Shown one piece after another: positions 7,537-14,413 of a stretch of DNA of 15,941 bases (position 1 is the stretch's first letter; each line of letters opens with the position of its first letter). Under the pieces are notes generated by a model. That model did not search any database. It saw nothing but the letters and a program-made list of their open reading frames with translations, and was not told the origin of the DNA. A program made the translations under genes and the position numbers. Source of the stretch: Paenibacillus sp. UBA6285 (GTDB lineage Bacteria; Bacillota; Bacilli; Paenibacillales; Paenibacillaceae); contig DJUJ01000115.1 of the NCBI GenBank assembly GCA_002438345.1, positions 19,059 to 34,999 on the forward strand, written 5' to 3'.

Positions 7537-8886
7537 GTGGAATTCACTTCACAATCCCAGGTAGAAGATATGATCTACAGCTCTTATCTAAGAGCCATTA
7601 ACAACATCACAGAAACTTTGGATGAACAAGTTAGAAGACCGGAATTAACCAGAGCATTGCTGGATCTAGTCAGAAGTCCGGATCGAGATCAACAATACAT
7701 ACTAGTCACAGGCAGTAAAGGTAAAGGCTCCACCTCTAGATTTATCTCCTCTTTGTTAAGTCATCTAGGATTTAAAGTGGGCTTATTCACCTCTCCTCAT
7801 CTGGTGGATTTCAACGAAAGAATACGGATTGATGGGCAGGCTATACCCACAGACGATTTTGTACGATTAGGAAATGTAGTTCGCGAGGGATTCCAAACGA
7901 TTGAAAATCAGCTTGCCGCTGATGAGTATCAAGGTCCTGTTGGGGTGGGTCTGGCAATTGCGACGTTGTATTTCAAGGAGAATCATACCAATTTCAATGT
8001 GATTGAATGCGGAAGAGGCGGAAGGTTTGATGACACAAATGTCCTGAAGAATGATTGGGCTGTCATTACTCCGATTATGGAAGAACATGTAGCTAATTTG
8101 GGACCTGACCTGAACAGTATTACACTACATAAACTGGGCATCGTCAAAAACAAGGCTACTAACGTCTATATTAGCAAACAGAAATCGAGCGTACTTGCGA
8201 CTATAAAGGCGAACCTAACTTCCAATTCTGTGCAGTATTATGAGGAGCAGTTCTGGGCTGACTCTATTACAATAACACCCGTTGGAACTACTTTTGATGT
8301 TCGGACAAATCAAGGGGTTTACCCCTCCTTAACAATTCCGTTATTGGGACAATTTCAAGCTCTAAATGCAGCCACGGCAGTCGCACTATGTGAGGATATT
8401 ACAGGTGGTCCCTTGAATAGGGAACTCGTTCTCAATTGCTTTGCAAAACTGCAATGGCCGGGGCGCTGTGAAGTGATCTGCCATGATCCATTAACGATTA
8501 TTGACGGAGCTATTCATAGAGAATCTGCAAGCTATTTGGCCGAACTAATTCAACTAGTGAATCCTGACCGCAGTCGACCTGTAACTTCAATCATCGGTGT
8601 TCCTAAAGATAAAGATTACACAGGGGTCATCGAGGTCATGAGTACGGTATCGGATCAATTAATCGTTACAAGGCCTGATATCAGTCATCTTTCTTTTCCT
8701 ACAGATGCACTCCATGTTGCCAAGCGTTTTATCGAAAAAAGTTCCGAATCCCCCTACTTGGAGGATGCTCTTACGCACATTAAAGCACGCTCGTCTTCCG
8801 AGATTTTTGTAATTGTCGGTACGCAAACCTTTATCGGAAATGCCAAAAGATTATTCGGGCAATCGCTGCTCGATATCGGCTTATAG
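7537..8886 (+). CDS. Mur ligase family protein, FolC-like (not a canonical folylpolyglutamate synthase)
   Basis: A 449-residue ATP-dependent amide ligase of the Mur/FPGS fold, which activates a carboxylate as acyl phosphate and joins it to an amine. Seen: P-loop TGSKGKGST (58-66), GLFTSPHLVDFNERIRIDG (82-100), FNVIECGRGGRFDDTNVL (153-170), PIMEEHVANLG (179-189) in place of the FolC DHxxxLG, KLGIVK (199-204) with the position of the carbamylated lysine, then WPGRCEVI and DGAIHRES (from 323) where FolC has DGAHNP. The catalytic core is kept, but the substrate-side motifs differ, so I read it as a paralogue with another substrate. GTG 7537 follows TGGAG (7524-7528) with good spacing and lies 14 bp after the previous stop. 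Its 3' end overlaps the opposing ATP-grasp gene by 6 bp. Confidence 0.85.
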   Translation: MEFTSQSQVEDMIYSSYLRAINNITETLDEQVRRPELTRALLDLVRSPDRDQQYILVTGSKGKGSTSRFISSLLSHLGFKVGLFTSPHLVDFNERIRIDGQAIPTDDFVRLGNVVREGFQTIENQLAADEYQGPVGVGLAIATLYFKENHTNFNVIECGRGGRFDDTNVLKNDWAVITPIMEEHVANLGPDLNSITLHKLGIVKNKATNVYISKQKSSVLATIKANLTSNSVQYYEEQFWADSITITPVGTTFDVRTNQGVYPSLTIPLLGQFQALNAATAVALCEDITGGPLNRELVLNCFAKLQWPGRCEVICHDPLTIIDGAIHRESASYLAELIQLVNPDRSRPVTSIIGVPKDKDYTGVIEVMSTVSDQLIVTRPDISHLSFPTDALHVAKRFIEKSSESPYLEDALTHIKARSSSEIFVIVGTQTFIGNAKRLFGQSLLDIGL

Positions 8887-9678
8887 CTTCTCAAAGCGCA
8901 TGAGAATTACTTCCTTATAAAGGTCAGATAGAGCTGGCACTTCGCTTGGATTCTGCTTACAATATTCATCTAGCATGACCTTATGATTAACCTCGATAAC
9001 CATGAGGCCTTGATTAGTCTCTAAGATATCTACGGAACAGAAATCAAGGCCCATCGTTTTAGAAGTCTGGGATGCAAGCTCCGCCAGCGCCACTCGTTTG
9101 GCCTGATCGCTAACCTCAATAGCAACAGCCCCGTTAATCAAATTGTGCTTCCAGGAATGAACTCTTTTTTTGCCAAGGAATACACGCGCCTGATGATTAA
9201 AGGTTACGATTCTATACTCAATCTCCGCTTCATAATAAGGTCCTATCGCCCCATTAAGCTGCAAAGAAAATAATACATCTAGCTTCTCGTGTAAATCTTC
9301 CACCTCGTTGACCTTATACACATGATTCCCCTGTGCCCCGTTGTCCTGCTTCACAACCACATGCCCATTGAATTTATAAAAAGAACGCTCAGCTAATAGG
9401 TAGGGATTTGAACGATTAAATCTGGAATCCGGATGTGGCAAATAGAGATGTTCAACGGCAGGTATTCCGCTCTTGTGCAAGACGTCATAAGTTAGAGATT
9501 TACTCATCGCAATGATCGTTGAGGCACTGCTGTTCAGACCTACTTCGGCGTCTACCATCACAAAGGATTTGGCTCCATCTGTCGCTCTATACACAAAATT
9601 CGGCGTGATTTCTTCAAAGGTAATGCCTGAGGATTTCACGGAATGCTGGATCATTTTTAAGTACGTTCTTGTCGTCAC
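8881..9678 (-). CDS. ATP-grasp family ligase (RimK/CphA-like)
   Basis: A compact 265-residue ATP-grasp enzyme; such enzymes join a carboxylate, via acyl phosphate, to an amine or thiol. Seen: NSSASTIIAMSKSLTYDVLHKSGIP (49-73), which resembles the segment before the ATP lid in cyanophycin and glutathione-type ligases, the ATP-binding VVVKQDNGAQGN (107-118) with K110, EYRIVTF (R156), and the metal-binding residues in CSVDIL (D217) and VIEVNHKVML (E229, N231). The N-terminal pre-ATP-grasp part is short. GTG 9678 is set by GAGGAG on the minus strand (9684-9689) with 5-bp spacing. It has its own probable promoter. It is tail-to-tail with the Mur ligase gene, overlapping by 6 bp; the pair recalls the ATP-grasp plus Mur-ligase fusion of cyanophycin synthetase. 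The substrate cannot be told from sequence. Confidence 0.85.
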   Translation of the reverse strand: MTTRTYLKMIQHSVKSSGITFEEITPNFVYRATDGAKSFVMVDAEVGLNSSASTIIAMSKSLTYDVLHKSGIPAVEHLYLPHPDSRFNRSNPYLLAERSFYKFNGHVVVKQDNGAQGNHVYKVNEVEDLHEKLDVLFSLQLNGAIGPYYEAEIEYRIVTFNHQARVFLGKKRVHSWKHNLINGAVAIEVSDQAKRVALAELASQTSKTMGLDFCSVDILETNQGLMVIEVNHKVMLDEYCKQNPSEVPALSDLYKEVILMRFEKL

Positions 9679-9717
9679 TCAGTCTCCTCGATTCTAAAAA
9701 AGATATGACCAAGCCTA

Positions 9718-9726
9718 ATCATAGCA
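9718..9726 (-). promoter_or_regulatory. Possible extended -10 promoter of the ATP-grasp gene
   Basis: On the minus strand the sequence reads TGCTATGAT, an extended -10 element (TGn plus a 5/6 match to TATAAT). No convincing -35 is present, which extended -10 promoters tolerate. A transcript would begin near 9711, about 33 nt before the GTG start. Confidence 0.4.
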
Positions 9727-9799
9727 CGGGATATAACAATCGAGAACGATAAAATTATGTTATAATACATAACGCAACCCGTATCTAAATTCTATTTTC

Positions 9800-9830
9800 A
9801 TCGACTTTTTATAAAAAATAGTCGATTTTA
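9800..9830. terminator. Hairpin with short T-rich tail, possible terminator
   Basis: ATCGACT (9800-9806) pairs with AGTCGAT (9820-9826), and after one mismatch three further T-A pairs extend the stem inward; TTTTA follows. It could end plus-strand transcripts that run through the Mur ligase gene and antisense across the ATP-grasp gene. The stem is AT-rich, so strength is doubtful. Confidence 0.4.
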
Positions 9831-9876
9831 TGTCATATTAAGTGACGGGTAGCGCTTTTATGAATAAAAAAAAGTA

Positions 9877-9905
9877 TTGATTATTTAGTGATGATCCTCT
9901 ATGAT
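9877..9905 (+). promoter_or_regulatory. Promoter of the ABC-sugar operon
   Basis: TTGATT (9877-9882) and TATGAT (9900-9905) are exactly 17 bp apart. Transcription would start near 9912, so the first operator (9926-9947) lies just downstream of the start site, where a bound LacI-type repressor would block transcription. Confidence 0.7.
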
Positions 9906-9925
9906 AACCTTATCAGGTGGGCCAG

Positions 9926-9947
9926 AAAGTTAAAGCGGTTAAACTTT
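9926..9947. promoter_or_regulatory. LacI-family operator 1
   Basis: A 22-bp imperfect palindrome with core AAAGCGGTTAAA and flanks AAAGTT/AACTTT. It is identical to operator 2 except for one base in the core. The central CG flanked by A/T half-sites is typical of LacI-family sites, and the likely ligand protein is the LacI regulator encoded downstream at 13393. Confidence 0.75.
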
Positions 9948-9997
9948 CTTTCCTAAATTCCTAGTAATCTAGCATATTAGTAGTGTTAGTACGTGCT

Positions 9998-10019
9998 AAA
10001 GTTAAAGCGCTTAAACTTT
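9998..10019. promoter_or_regulatory. LacI-family operator 2
   Basis: A 22-bp near-perfect palindrome with core AAAGCGCTTAAA and the same flanks as operator 1; only one symmetric base pair of positions breaks the symmetry. Its centre is 72 bp from that of operator 1, and it ends 23 bp before the first permease start. The core also partly matches CcpA cre sites, but the cre-conserved outer bases are not present. Confidence 0.75.
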
Positions 10020-10042
10020 TTAATGTGAGAGGTTGGTGTGTC

Positions 10043-10936
10043 ATGATCAATCGCGAGAACAGGCGGCAGACGTTCTACATGTATCTGTTCATTTCCCCTT
10101 GGATTCTCGGCTTCCTTGTATTCGCCCTTTATCCTATTTTATCATCGCTTTATTTTAGCTTTACTGATTATGACATTATCCACCCGCCCAAGTTCATCGG
10201 ACTCGCTAACTACACAGAGATGTTTCACAACGAACTGTTCTGGAAATCAGTAGTAGTCACACTGAAATACACCTTTATCGGCGTACCTATCCAGCTTGTG
10301 CTTGGTCTTGGATTCGCACTGCTTCTTCATCAGACGATCCCGCTTCGCGGCTTCTTCCGAACTGCAATGTATTTCCCAAGTATGGTATCTGGCGTGGCTA
10401 TGTCGCTTCTATGGTATTGGATCTTCAATCCACAAATCGGACTCTTCAATTATATCCTCTCCTGGTTTGGTATTCATGGACCGGCTTGGCTGATGAACCC
10501 AGACACCGCACTGTATGCTCTGATTATCATGACCTTCTGGACCGCAGGATCAGGAATGATTCTATTCCTTGCAGGTCTGCAAGGCGTACCGGCAAGCCTG
10601 ATTGAAGCCGCTAACCTTGACGGTGCTGGACGCTTTAGAATTTTTGTAAACATTACCTTACCTATGATCTCTCCTGTGCTGCTCTTTCAGCTAATTATGG
10701 GACTGATTGATTCCTTCCAAGTCTTTACCCAAGCTTTTGTTATGACCCAAGGTGGTCCGAACTACTCTACTTGGTTCTATGTCTACAATTTATACACCAG
10801 TGCTTTCAAAGAATATCGCGCCGGTTACTCCTCAGCCCTGGCTTGGGTGTTGCTCATCGTAGTTATGCTATGCACGGCACTTATTATGAAATTATCTAAC
10901 CGTTATGTTCACTACGAAGGAGGCGGACGCAAATGA
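10043..10936 (+). CDS. ABC sugar transporter permease (MalF/UgpA type)
   Basis: 297-residue inner-membrane permease, one half of the transmembrane channel of a CUT1 carbohydrate importer. Seen: an N-terminal helix FYMYLFISPWILGFLVFALYP, about six membrane helices in all, LKYTFIGVPIQLVLGLGFALLL, and the EAA loop EAANLDGAGRFRIFVNITLPMISP that docks on the ATPase. I chose ATG 10043 with GAGAGG (10027-10032) upstream; the longer open frame from 9983 would start inside the operator region and adds residues unlike any permease N-terminus. It is the first gene of the operon, directly under control of the promoter and operators upstream. It overlaps the second permease gene by four bases (ATGA). No ATPase gene follows, so a shared MsmX-type ATPase encoded elsewhere is likely. 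Confidence 0.93.
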   Translation: MINRENRRQTFYMYLFISPWILGFLVFALYPILSSLYFSFTDYDIIHPPKFIGLANYTEMFHNELFWKSVVVTLKYTFIGVPIQLVLGLGFALLLHQTIPLRGFFRTAMYFPSMVSGVAMSLLWYWIFNPQIGLFNYILSWFGIHGPAWLMNPDTALYALIIMTFWTAGSGMILFLAGLQGVPASLIEAANLDGAGRFRIFVNITLPMISPVLLFQLIMGLIDSFQVFTQAFVMTQGGPNYSTWFYVYNLYTSAFKEYRAGYSSALAWVLLIVVMLCTALIMKLSNRYVHYEGGGRK

Positions 10937-11811
10937 GTACAGTTAGAGCCCTAAGCCACCGCCCCAAAGATACAAGACGTCGCCGGAAAATGGAACCGAT
11001 TAAGATATTAAGCTTTATCACTTTAGTAGTTACAACATTTCTGATGTTACTCCCGTTGTTCTTCATGGTCTCCACTTCATTGAAGTCGAAGCGTGAGATG
11101 CTAAAATTCCCTCCCTCCTTTCTCCCGGAGAGTTGGCAGTGGAGCAATTACACGGAAATCTTTGATACTCTACAATTCGGTACACTTTACAAGAACAGTC
11201 TAATTATCGCCGGCTTTAGCGTTGTGGGTACTCTGATATCATCAGCGCTGGTCGCCTATGGGTTCGCCAGATTCAGAGGTAAAGGCAATCAAATTTGGTT
11301 CATCATGCTGCTAAGCACCATGATGTTGCCATATCCGGCTATCATGATTCCGCAATTTGTACTCTTTTCTAAGATGAATTGGATTGATACCTTCTTTCCG
11401 CTAATCGTGCCTGCGTTCTTCGGCTCAGCCTATAACATTTTCTTGCTGCGCCAATTCTTTTCCACCCTGCCTGAAGAGCTGTTTGATGCTGGACGCATTG
11501 ACGGCTGTGGTGAAATAAGGATGTGGGCTACCATAGCCCTCCCACTCTCCAAACCAGCTCTCGCAACTGTGGCCATCTTTGCCTTCATCTACAACTGGAA
11601 CGATCTACTCACACCGGTGCTTTACTTAAGCTCGTCAGATAAGTTCACACTTCCAGTCGGTATGTCCTCCCTTACCTCTTCACGGTTTCGCATTCCGCCT
11701 TGGCATCTGCTAATGGTTGCGTCCGTACTAGCTATGGTTCCTATCGTTACGCTATTTGCTGTAGCTCAGAAGCAGTTCGTTGAAGGTATTGTACTTACGG
11801 GAATCAAGTAA
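10933..11811 (+). CDS. ABC sugar transporter permease (MalG/UgpE type)
   Basis: 292-residue partner permease. Seen: basic N-terminal cytoplasmic tail (RPKDTRRRRK), first helix IKILSFITLVVTTFLMLLPLFFMVSTSLK, the periplasmic-side MLKFPPSFLPESWQWSNYTEIF segment typical of MalG relatives, LPYPAIMIPQF, a divergent EAA loop (EELFDAGRIDGCGEIRMWATIALPLSKPAL) and a terminal FVEGIVLTGIK. The start ATG overlaps the stop of the first permease (ATGA), with AAGGAGGCGG at 10917-10926, so translation of the two is coupled and gives a 1:1 heterodimer. The EAA loop has DAGRIDGCG where EAARIDGAG is usual; this is a mild divergence and probably still functional. A small hairpin follows the stop before the binding-protein gene. 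Confidence 0.93.
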   Translation: MSTVRALSHRPKDTRRRRKMEPIKILSFITLVVTTFLMLLPLFFMVSTSLKSKREMLKFPPSFLPESWQWSNYTEIFDTLQFGTLYKNSLIIAGFSVVGTLISSALVAYGFARFRGKGNQIWFIMLLSTMMLPYPAIMIPQFVLFSKMNWIDTFFPLIVPAFFGSAYNIFLLRQFFSTLPEELFDAGRIDGCGEIRMWATIALPLSKPALATVAIFAFIYNWNDLLTPVLYLSSSDKFTLPVGMSSLTSSRFRIPPWHLLMVASVLAMVPIVTLFAVAQKQFVEGIVLTGIK

Positions 11812-11815
11812 TAAT

Positions 11816-11829
11816 CCGCCATTAGGCGG
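11816..11829 (+). other. Intercistronic hairpin between permease and binding-protein genes
   Basis: CCGCC (11816-11820) and GGCGG (11825-11829) close an ATTA loop. There is no T-run, so it is unlikely to terminate; it may protect or separate mRNA segments so that the binding protein is made in excess. The role is inferred from position only. Confidence 0.45.
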
Positions 11830-11863
11830 CCAAATATAATTCAAATCATGGAGGGTTTAGCTA

Positions 11864-13249
11864 ATGAACAAGAACAGGAAAACCATTGCGTGTTTACTCG
11901 CAACAACCATGCTCGTTGTTCTGGTATTGTCAGGCTGTAGCGGAGGTAAATCAGCAGGTAACACGCTATCTGAAGAAAACGGCGGCTCTACTAATTCCGG
12001 AGGCAAAGCGGAAACGGTAACGATTACCCATTACACGATTGATTCAGAAGACCGCACATTTGTCGAAAAGTTAATCCCTGATTTCGAGAAACAACATCCG
12101 AATATTAAAGTCAAAGTGGAAAAAGCACCTTACGAACAGTTCGATAGCAAGCTACAAACGCTAATTGCTGGAGGTAAATCGCCCGATGTGACAAGTCACT
12201 GGGGGTATGGCGGCTTCGCAGAATACTATAACAAGGGTATGCTACTCGATATGACCGACCTTATGAAAGAGGATGGTTTCAAGGCAGAGGATTACAACAT
12301 CCCAGAGAATTTGATGAACATCTACAAGGTTAAAGACCATACCTATGGCATCCCGGTTAATATGTATGTCACCTTGATGCTTTATAACAAAGACATGTTT
12401 GATGCTGCCAGCCTGTCTTACCCAACAAGCGATTATGAAGATAAGAGTTGGACCTATGACAAAATGGTGGAGAATGCCAAAAAGATGACACTGGTATCCG
12501 ACGATATTGCCAAGACACAATACGGCGTAGACTTTACCTGGTCTGAACGGGATATGCGGCCGTTATACTTTGGAGCTGAGCCTTATTCAGAGGATACATG
12601 GACCAATGGCGGTGTGCCATCCGAGACCTATTTTGACTCCCCAGAGGTAATCGCCGCATACAACAAGCTGTTCGATCTCGTCTTCAAAGATAAAGTATCT
12701 CCATCCACCGAGTGGAGCAAAAGCGTAGCCGGTCAGAACGGCGATCCCTTTGTTGCAGGTAAAATCGGTATGTCTATCGGAGGCTCATGGAACCTCGCAG
12801 GCGCTAATGACTTCCCATTCAAGATCGGTGTTGCTGCTGTACCATGGGGCGGAAATGACAAAGTACGGAGTACTCTGTATGTTGACCCGCTGTTGATCTT
12901 GAAAGACTCCAAGCATCCGAAGGAAGCTCTTGAATGGATTAAATACCTGATTACAACCGAAGTGCAAGAGAAATCCATTGACCTGAGCGGCGGTAACCCA
13001 CCGGTCAATACAGAAGCTGCGGAAGCCTACTATAAACATTTTGACGGTATCGATCCACAAGATATCAAGAATGTCTACGAGGGCGCTGTCAATTACGGCT
13101 TTGAATCCTACAACCACTTAATCACTAACTACTCGCAAATTAATGACATGTTTATTAATGAATTACAGCCCGTAGAGACTGGACATAAGACGGTTGAAGA
13201 GGTTATGACGACGATTCAGAAGAAAGTAACAGAAATCATTCATCGATAA
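11864..13249 (+). CDS. Sugar ABC transporter substrate-binding lipoprotein
   Basis: 461-residue extracellular solute-binding protein (family 1, SBP_bac_1). It has a lipoprotein signal peptide: basic MNKNRK, a hydrophobic core and lipobox LSGC with the lipid-anchored Cys at residue 25, then a Gly/Ser-rich linker (about 26-50) before the binding domain that starts at VTITHYTIDSEDRTFVEKLIPDFEKQHPNIKVKVE. Further family marks are KLQTLIAGGKSPDV, YGIPVNMYVTLMLYNKDMF and FVAGKIGMSIGGSWNL. It captures the sugar outside the membrane and delivers it to the two permeases encoded just upstream. GGAGGG at 11850-11855 with 8-bp spacing supports ATG 11864 and strong translation. The aromatic residues suggest an oligosaccharide ligand, but which one is not readable from sequence. 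Confidence 0.93.
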   Translation: MNKNRKTIACLLATTMLVVLVLSGCSGGKSAGNTLSEENGGSTNSGGKAETVTITHYTIDSEDRTFVEKLIPDFEKQHPNIKVKVEKAPYEQFDSKLQTLIAGGKSPDVTSHWGYGGFAEYYNKGMLLDMTDLMKEDGFKAEDYNIPENLMNIYKVKDHTYGIPVNMYVTLMLYNKDMFDAASLSYPTSDYEDKSWTYDKMVENAKKMTLVSDDIAKTQYGVDFTWSERDMRPLYFGAEPYSEDTWTNGGVPSETYFDSPEVIAAYNKLFDLVFKDKVSPSTEWSKSVAGQNGDPFVAGKIGMSIGGSWNLAGANDFPFKIGVAAVPWGGNDKVRSTLYVDPLLILKDSKHPKEALEWIKYLITTEVQEKSIDLSGGNPPVNTEAAEAYYKHFDGIDPQDIKNVYEGAVNYGFESYNHLITNYSQINDMFINELQPVETGHKTVEEVMTTIQKKVTEIIHR

Positions 13250-13270
13250 TACAACATTATACTTGATACC

Positions 13271-13296
13271 TATGCCGTCCCTTTAGGGACGGTATA
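13271..13296 (+). other. Strong intercistronic hairpin after the binding-protein gene
   Basis: TATGCCGTCCC (13271-13281) pairs with GGGACGGTATA (13286-13296) around a TTTA loop, giving an 11-bp stem with one G-T pair. There is no T-run after it. It lies 22 bp after the binding-protein stop and may stabilise the upstream mRNA or lower read-through into the regulator gene. Confidence 0.55.
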
Positions 13297-13392
13297 CCTG
13301 CTTGAAACCATACGTTTAGCGGACAATCAGCCAACCCTGTATACTAAAGGTAGAATACAGGATCGGAAAATCTGCCCCAAGGAGAACTAGAG

Positions 13393-14382
13393 ATGAAAGT
13401 GAGTATTTTTGATGTAGCTAAAAAATCCGGACTATCCGTCGTAACCGTATCCCGGGTCTTAAATGGAGCCAAATCGGTACGAGAAAATAATCGACAAAAG
13501 GTACTGGATGCAATCAAAGAGCTGGATTATCACCCCAATGCCGCTGCACGCAGCCTCGCCAGCGGTAAGACTGGCATTATCGGTTTGATTGTCACGACCC
13601 TGCAGGATTCCTTTTTTGATGCGGTGGTCAAAGAGCTGAATGAGATCCTAGCGATGCATGGATATTTTTTAGCCATATCCATCTCAACCGGCATTGAATC
13701 CGATGATAGCCACTATTTGATTCAGGAGGATCGGGTAGATGGATTGATCTTGCTCTCTCCAATGGAAGAGGACAACTATATTGTTGAATTAAAGCGGCGA
13801 GACATCCCTTATGTACTGATCGATAATCAGAAACCGGAGAATGATACTTACTCCATCACAATCGACAACTTTAAGGGAGGCTATACAGCTGCCAGTCATC
13901 TGCTAGAGCTCGGACATACGTCCATCGCCCATGTCTGCGGTCACGAAATGTTCCGTAGTACGCGCGAGCGTCGCAGTGGATTTATACAGGCGCTTCAGGA
14001 AAAAGGGCTCACCCCGTTCGAGATCGTACATGGCGATTTTGATATCGGTGTGGGGTACGATACCTGCAAGCGTTGGCTAGACGAAGGAAAGCTGCCTTCC
14101 GCGGTATTCGCCGGCGATGACAATATCGCCCTTGGGGTCATTAACGCACTGATGGAAGCCGGCATCCGTGTGCCGGAACAGGTAGCTGTGGTCGGCTATG
14201 ATGATCATTACATTGCTTCACAGCTTCATCCACATCTGACAACGATACGTCAGCCTTCAGATAAAATCGGGCTCGCAGCCGCAGATATGCTGCTCAGACG
14301 CATCTCTGGAAAGATGAAACGTGGAGCCGGTATGCGGATTGACCCAGAAATTATTGTGCGTGAATCTACCACAGCCAAGTAG
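13393..14382 (+). CDS. LacI family transcriptional regulator
   Basis: 329-residue LacI/GalR repressor. The N-terminal helix-turn-helix and hinge are clear: VSIFDVAKKSGLSVVTVSRVLNG (3-25), then YHPNAAARSLASGKTGIIGLIV. The rest is a periplasmic-binding-protein-like sensor domain, with VAVVGYDDHYIASQLHPHLTTIRQP near the C-terminus, typical of the family. AAGGAG at 13379-13384 sets ATG 13393. It lies inside the sugar operon, after the transporter and before the kinase, so it most likely binds the two palindromes at 9926 and 9998 and is itself under their control. The inducer is probably the imported sugar or its phosphorylated form. Whether it also has its own promoter in the 143-bp gap upstream is unclear; I see TATACT (13340-13345) but no good -35. 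Confidence 0.93.
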   Translation: MKVSIFDVAKKSGLSVVTVSRVLNGAKSVRENNRQKVLDAIKELDYHPNAAARSLASGKTGIIGLIVTTLQDSFFDAVVKELNEILAMHGYFLAISISTGIESDDSHYLIQEDRVDGLILLSPMEEDNYIVELKRRDIPYVLIDNQKPENDTYSITIDNFKGGYTAASHLLELGHTSIAHVCGHEMFRSTRERRSGFIQALQEKGLTPFEIVHGDFDIGVGYDTCKRWLDEGKLPSAVFAGDDNIALGVINALMEAGIRVPEQVAVVGYDDHYIASQLHPHLTTIRQPSDKIGLAAADMLLRRISGKMKRGAGMRIDPEIIVRESTTAK

Positions 14383-14413
14383 ATTACATACTATACACTA
14401 GGAGTGATAACCA

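Larger units (their letters stand above)
9679..10042. other. 364-bp divergent regulatory region between the ATP-grasp gene and the sugar operon
   Basis: Left part: minus-strand ribosome site and promoter for the ATP-grasp gene. Middle: a hairpin (9800-9826) and a TATAAT at 9761-9766 without a good -35. Right part: the sugar-operon promoter and two palindromic operators. An open frame from GTG 9983 runs across the second operator but is leader sequence, not coding. Confidence 0.65.

Noticed and set aside
7537..8886. Housekeeping folylpolyglutamate synthase folC
   Set aside because: The substrate-side motifs are altered and the gene sits among accessory ligase and hydrolase genes rather than folate or comC/valS neighbours.
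9998..10019. CcpA cre site
   Set aside because: The core AAAGCGCTT fits, but the conserved outer bases of cre do not, and the palindrome continues into AAAGTT/AACTTT flanks shared with operator 1; a dedicated LacI-family operator explains it better.
9983..10042. GTG 9983 as start of the first permease
   Set aside because: The extra residues would be encoded by the operator and leader and do not resemble a permease N-terminus; ATG 10043 has a ribosome site.
12785..13117. Minus-strand open frame of about 110 codons inside the binding-protein gene
   Set aside because: Opposite-strand shadow of a clear coding region, without family character.
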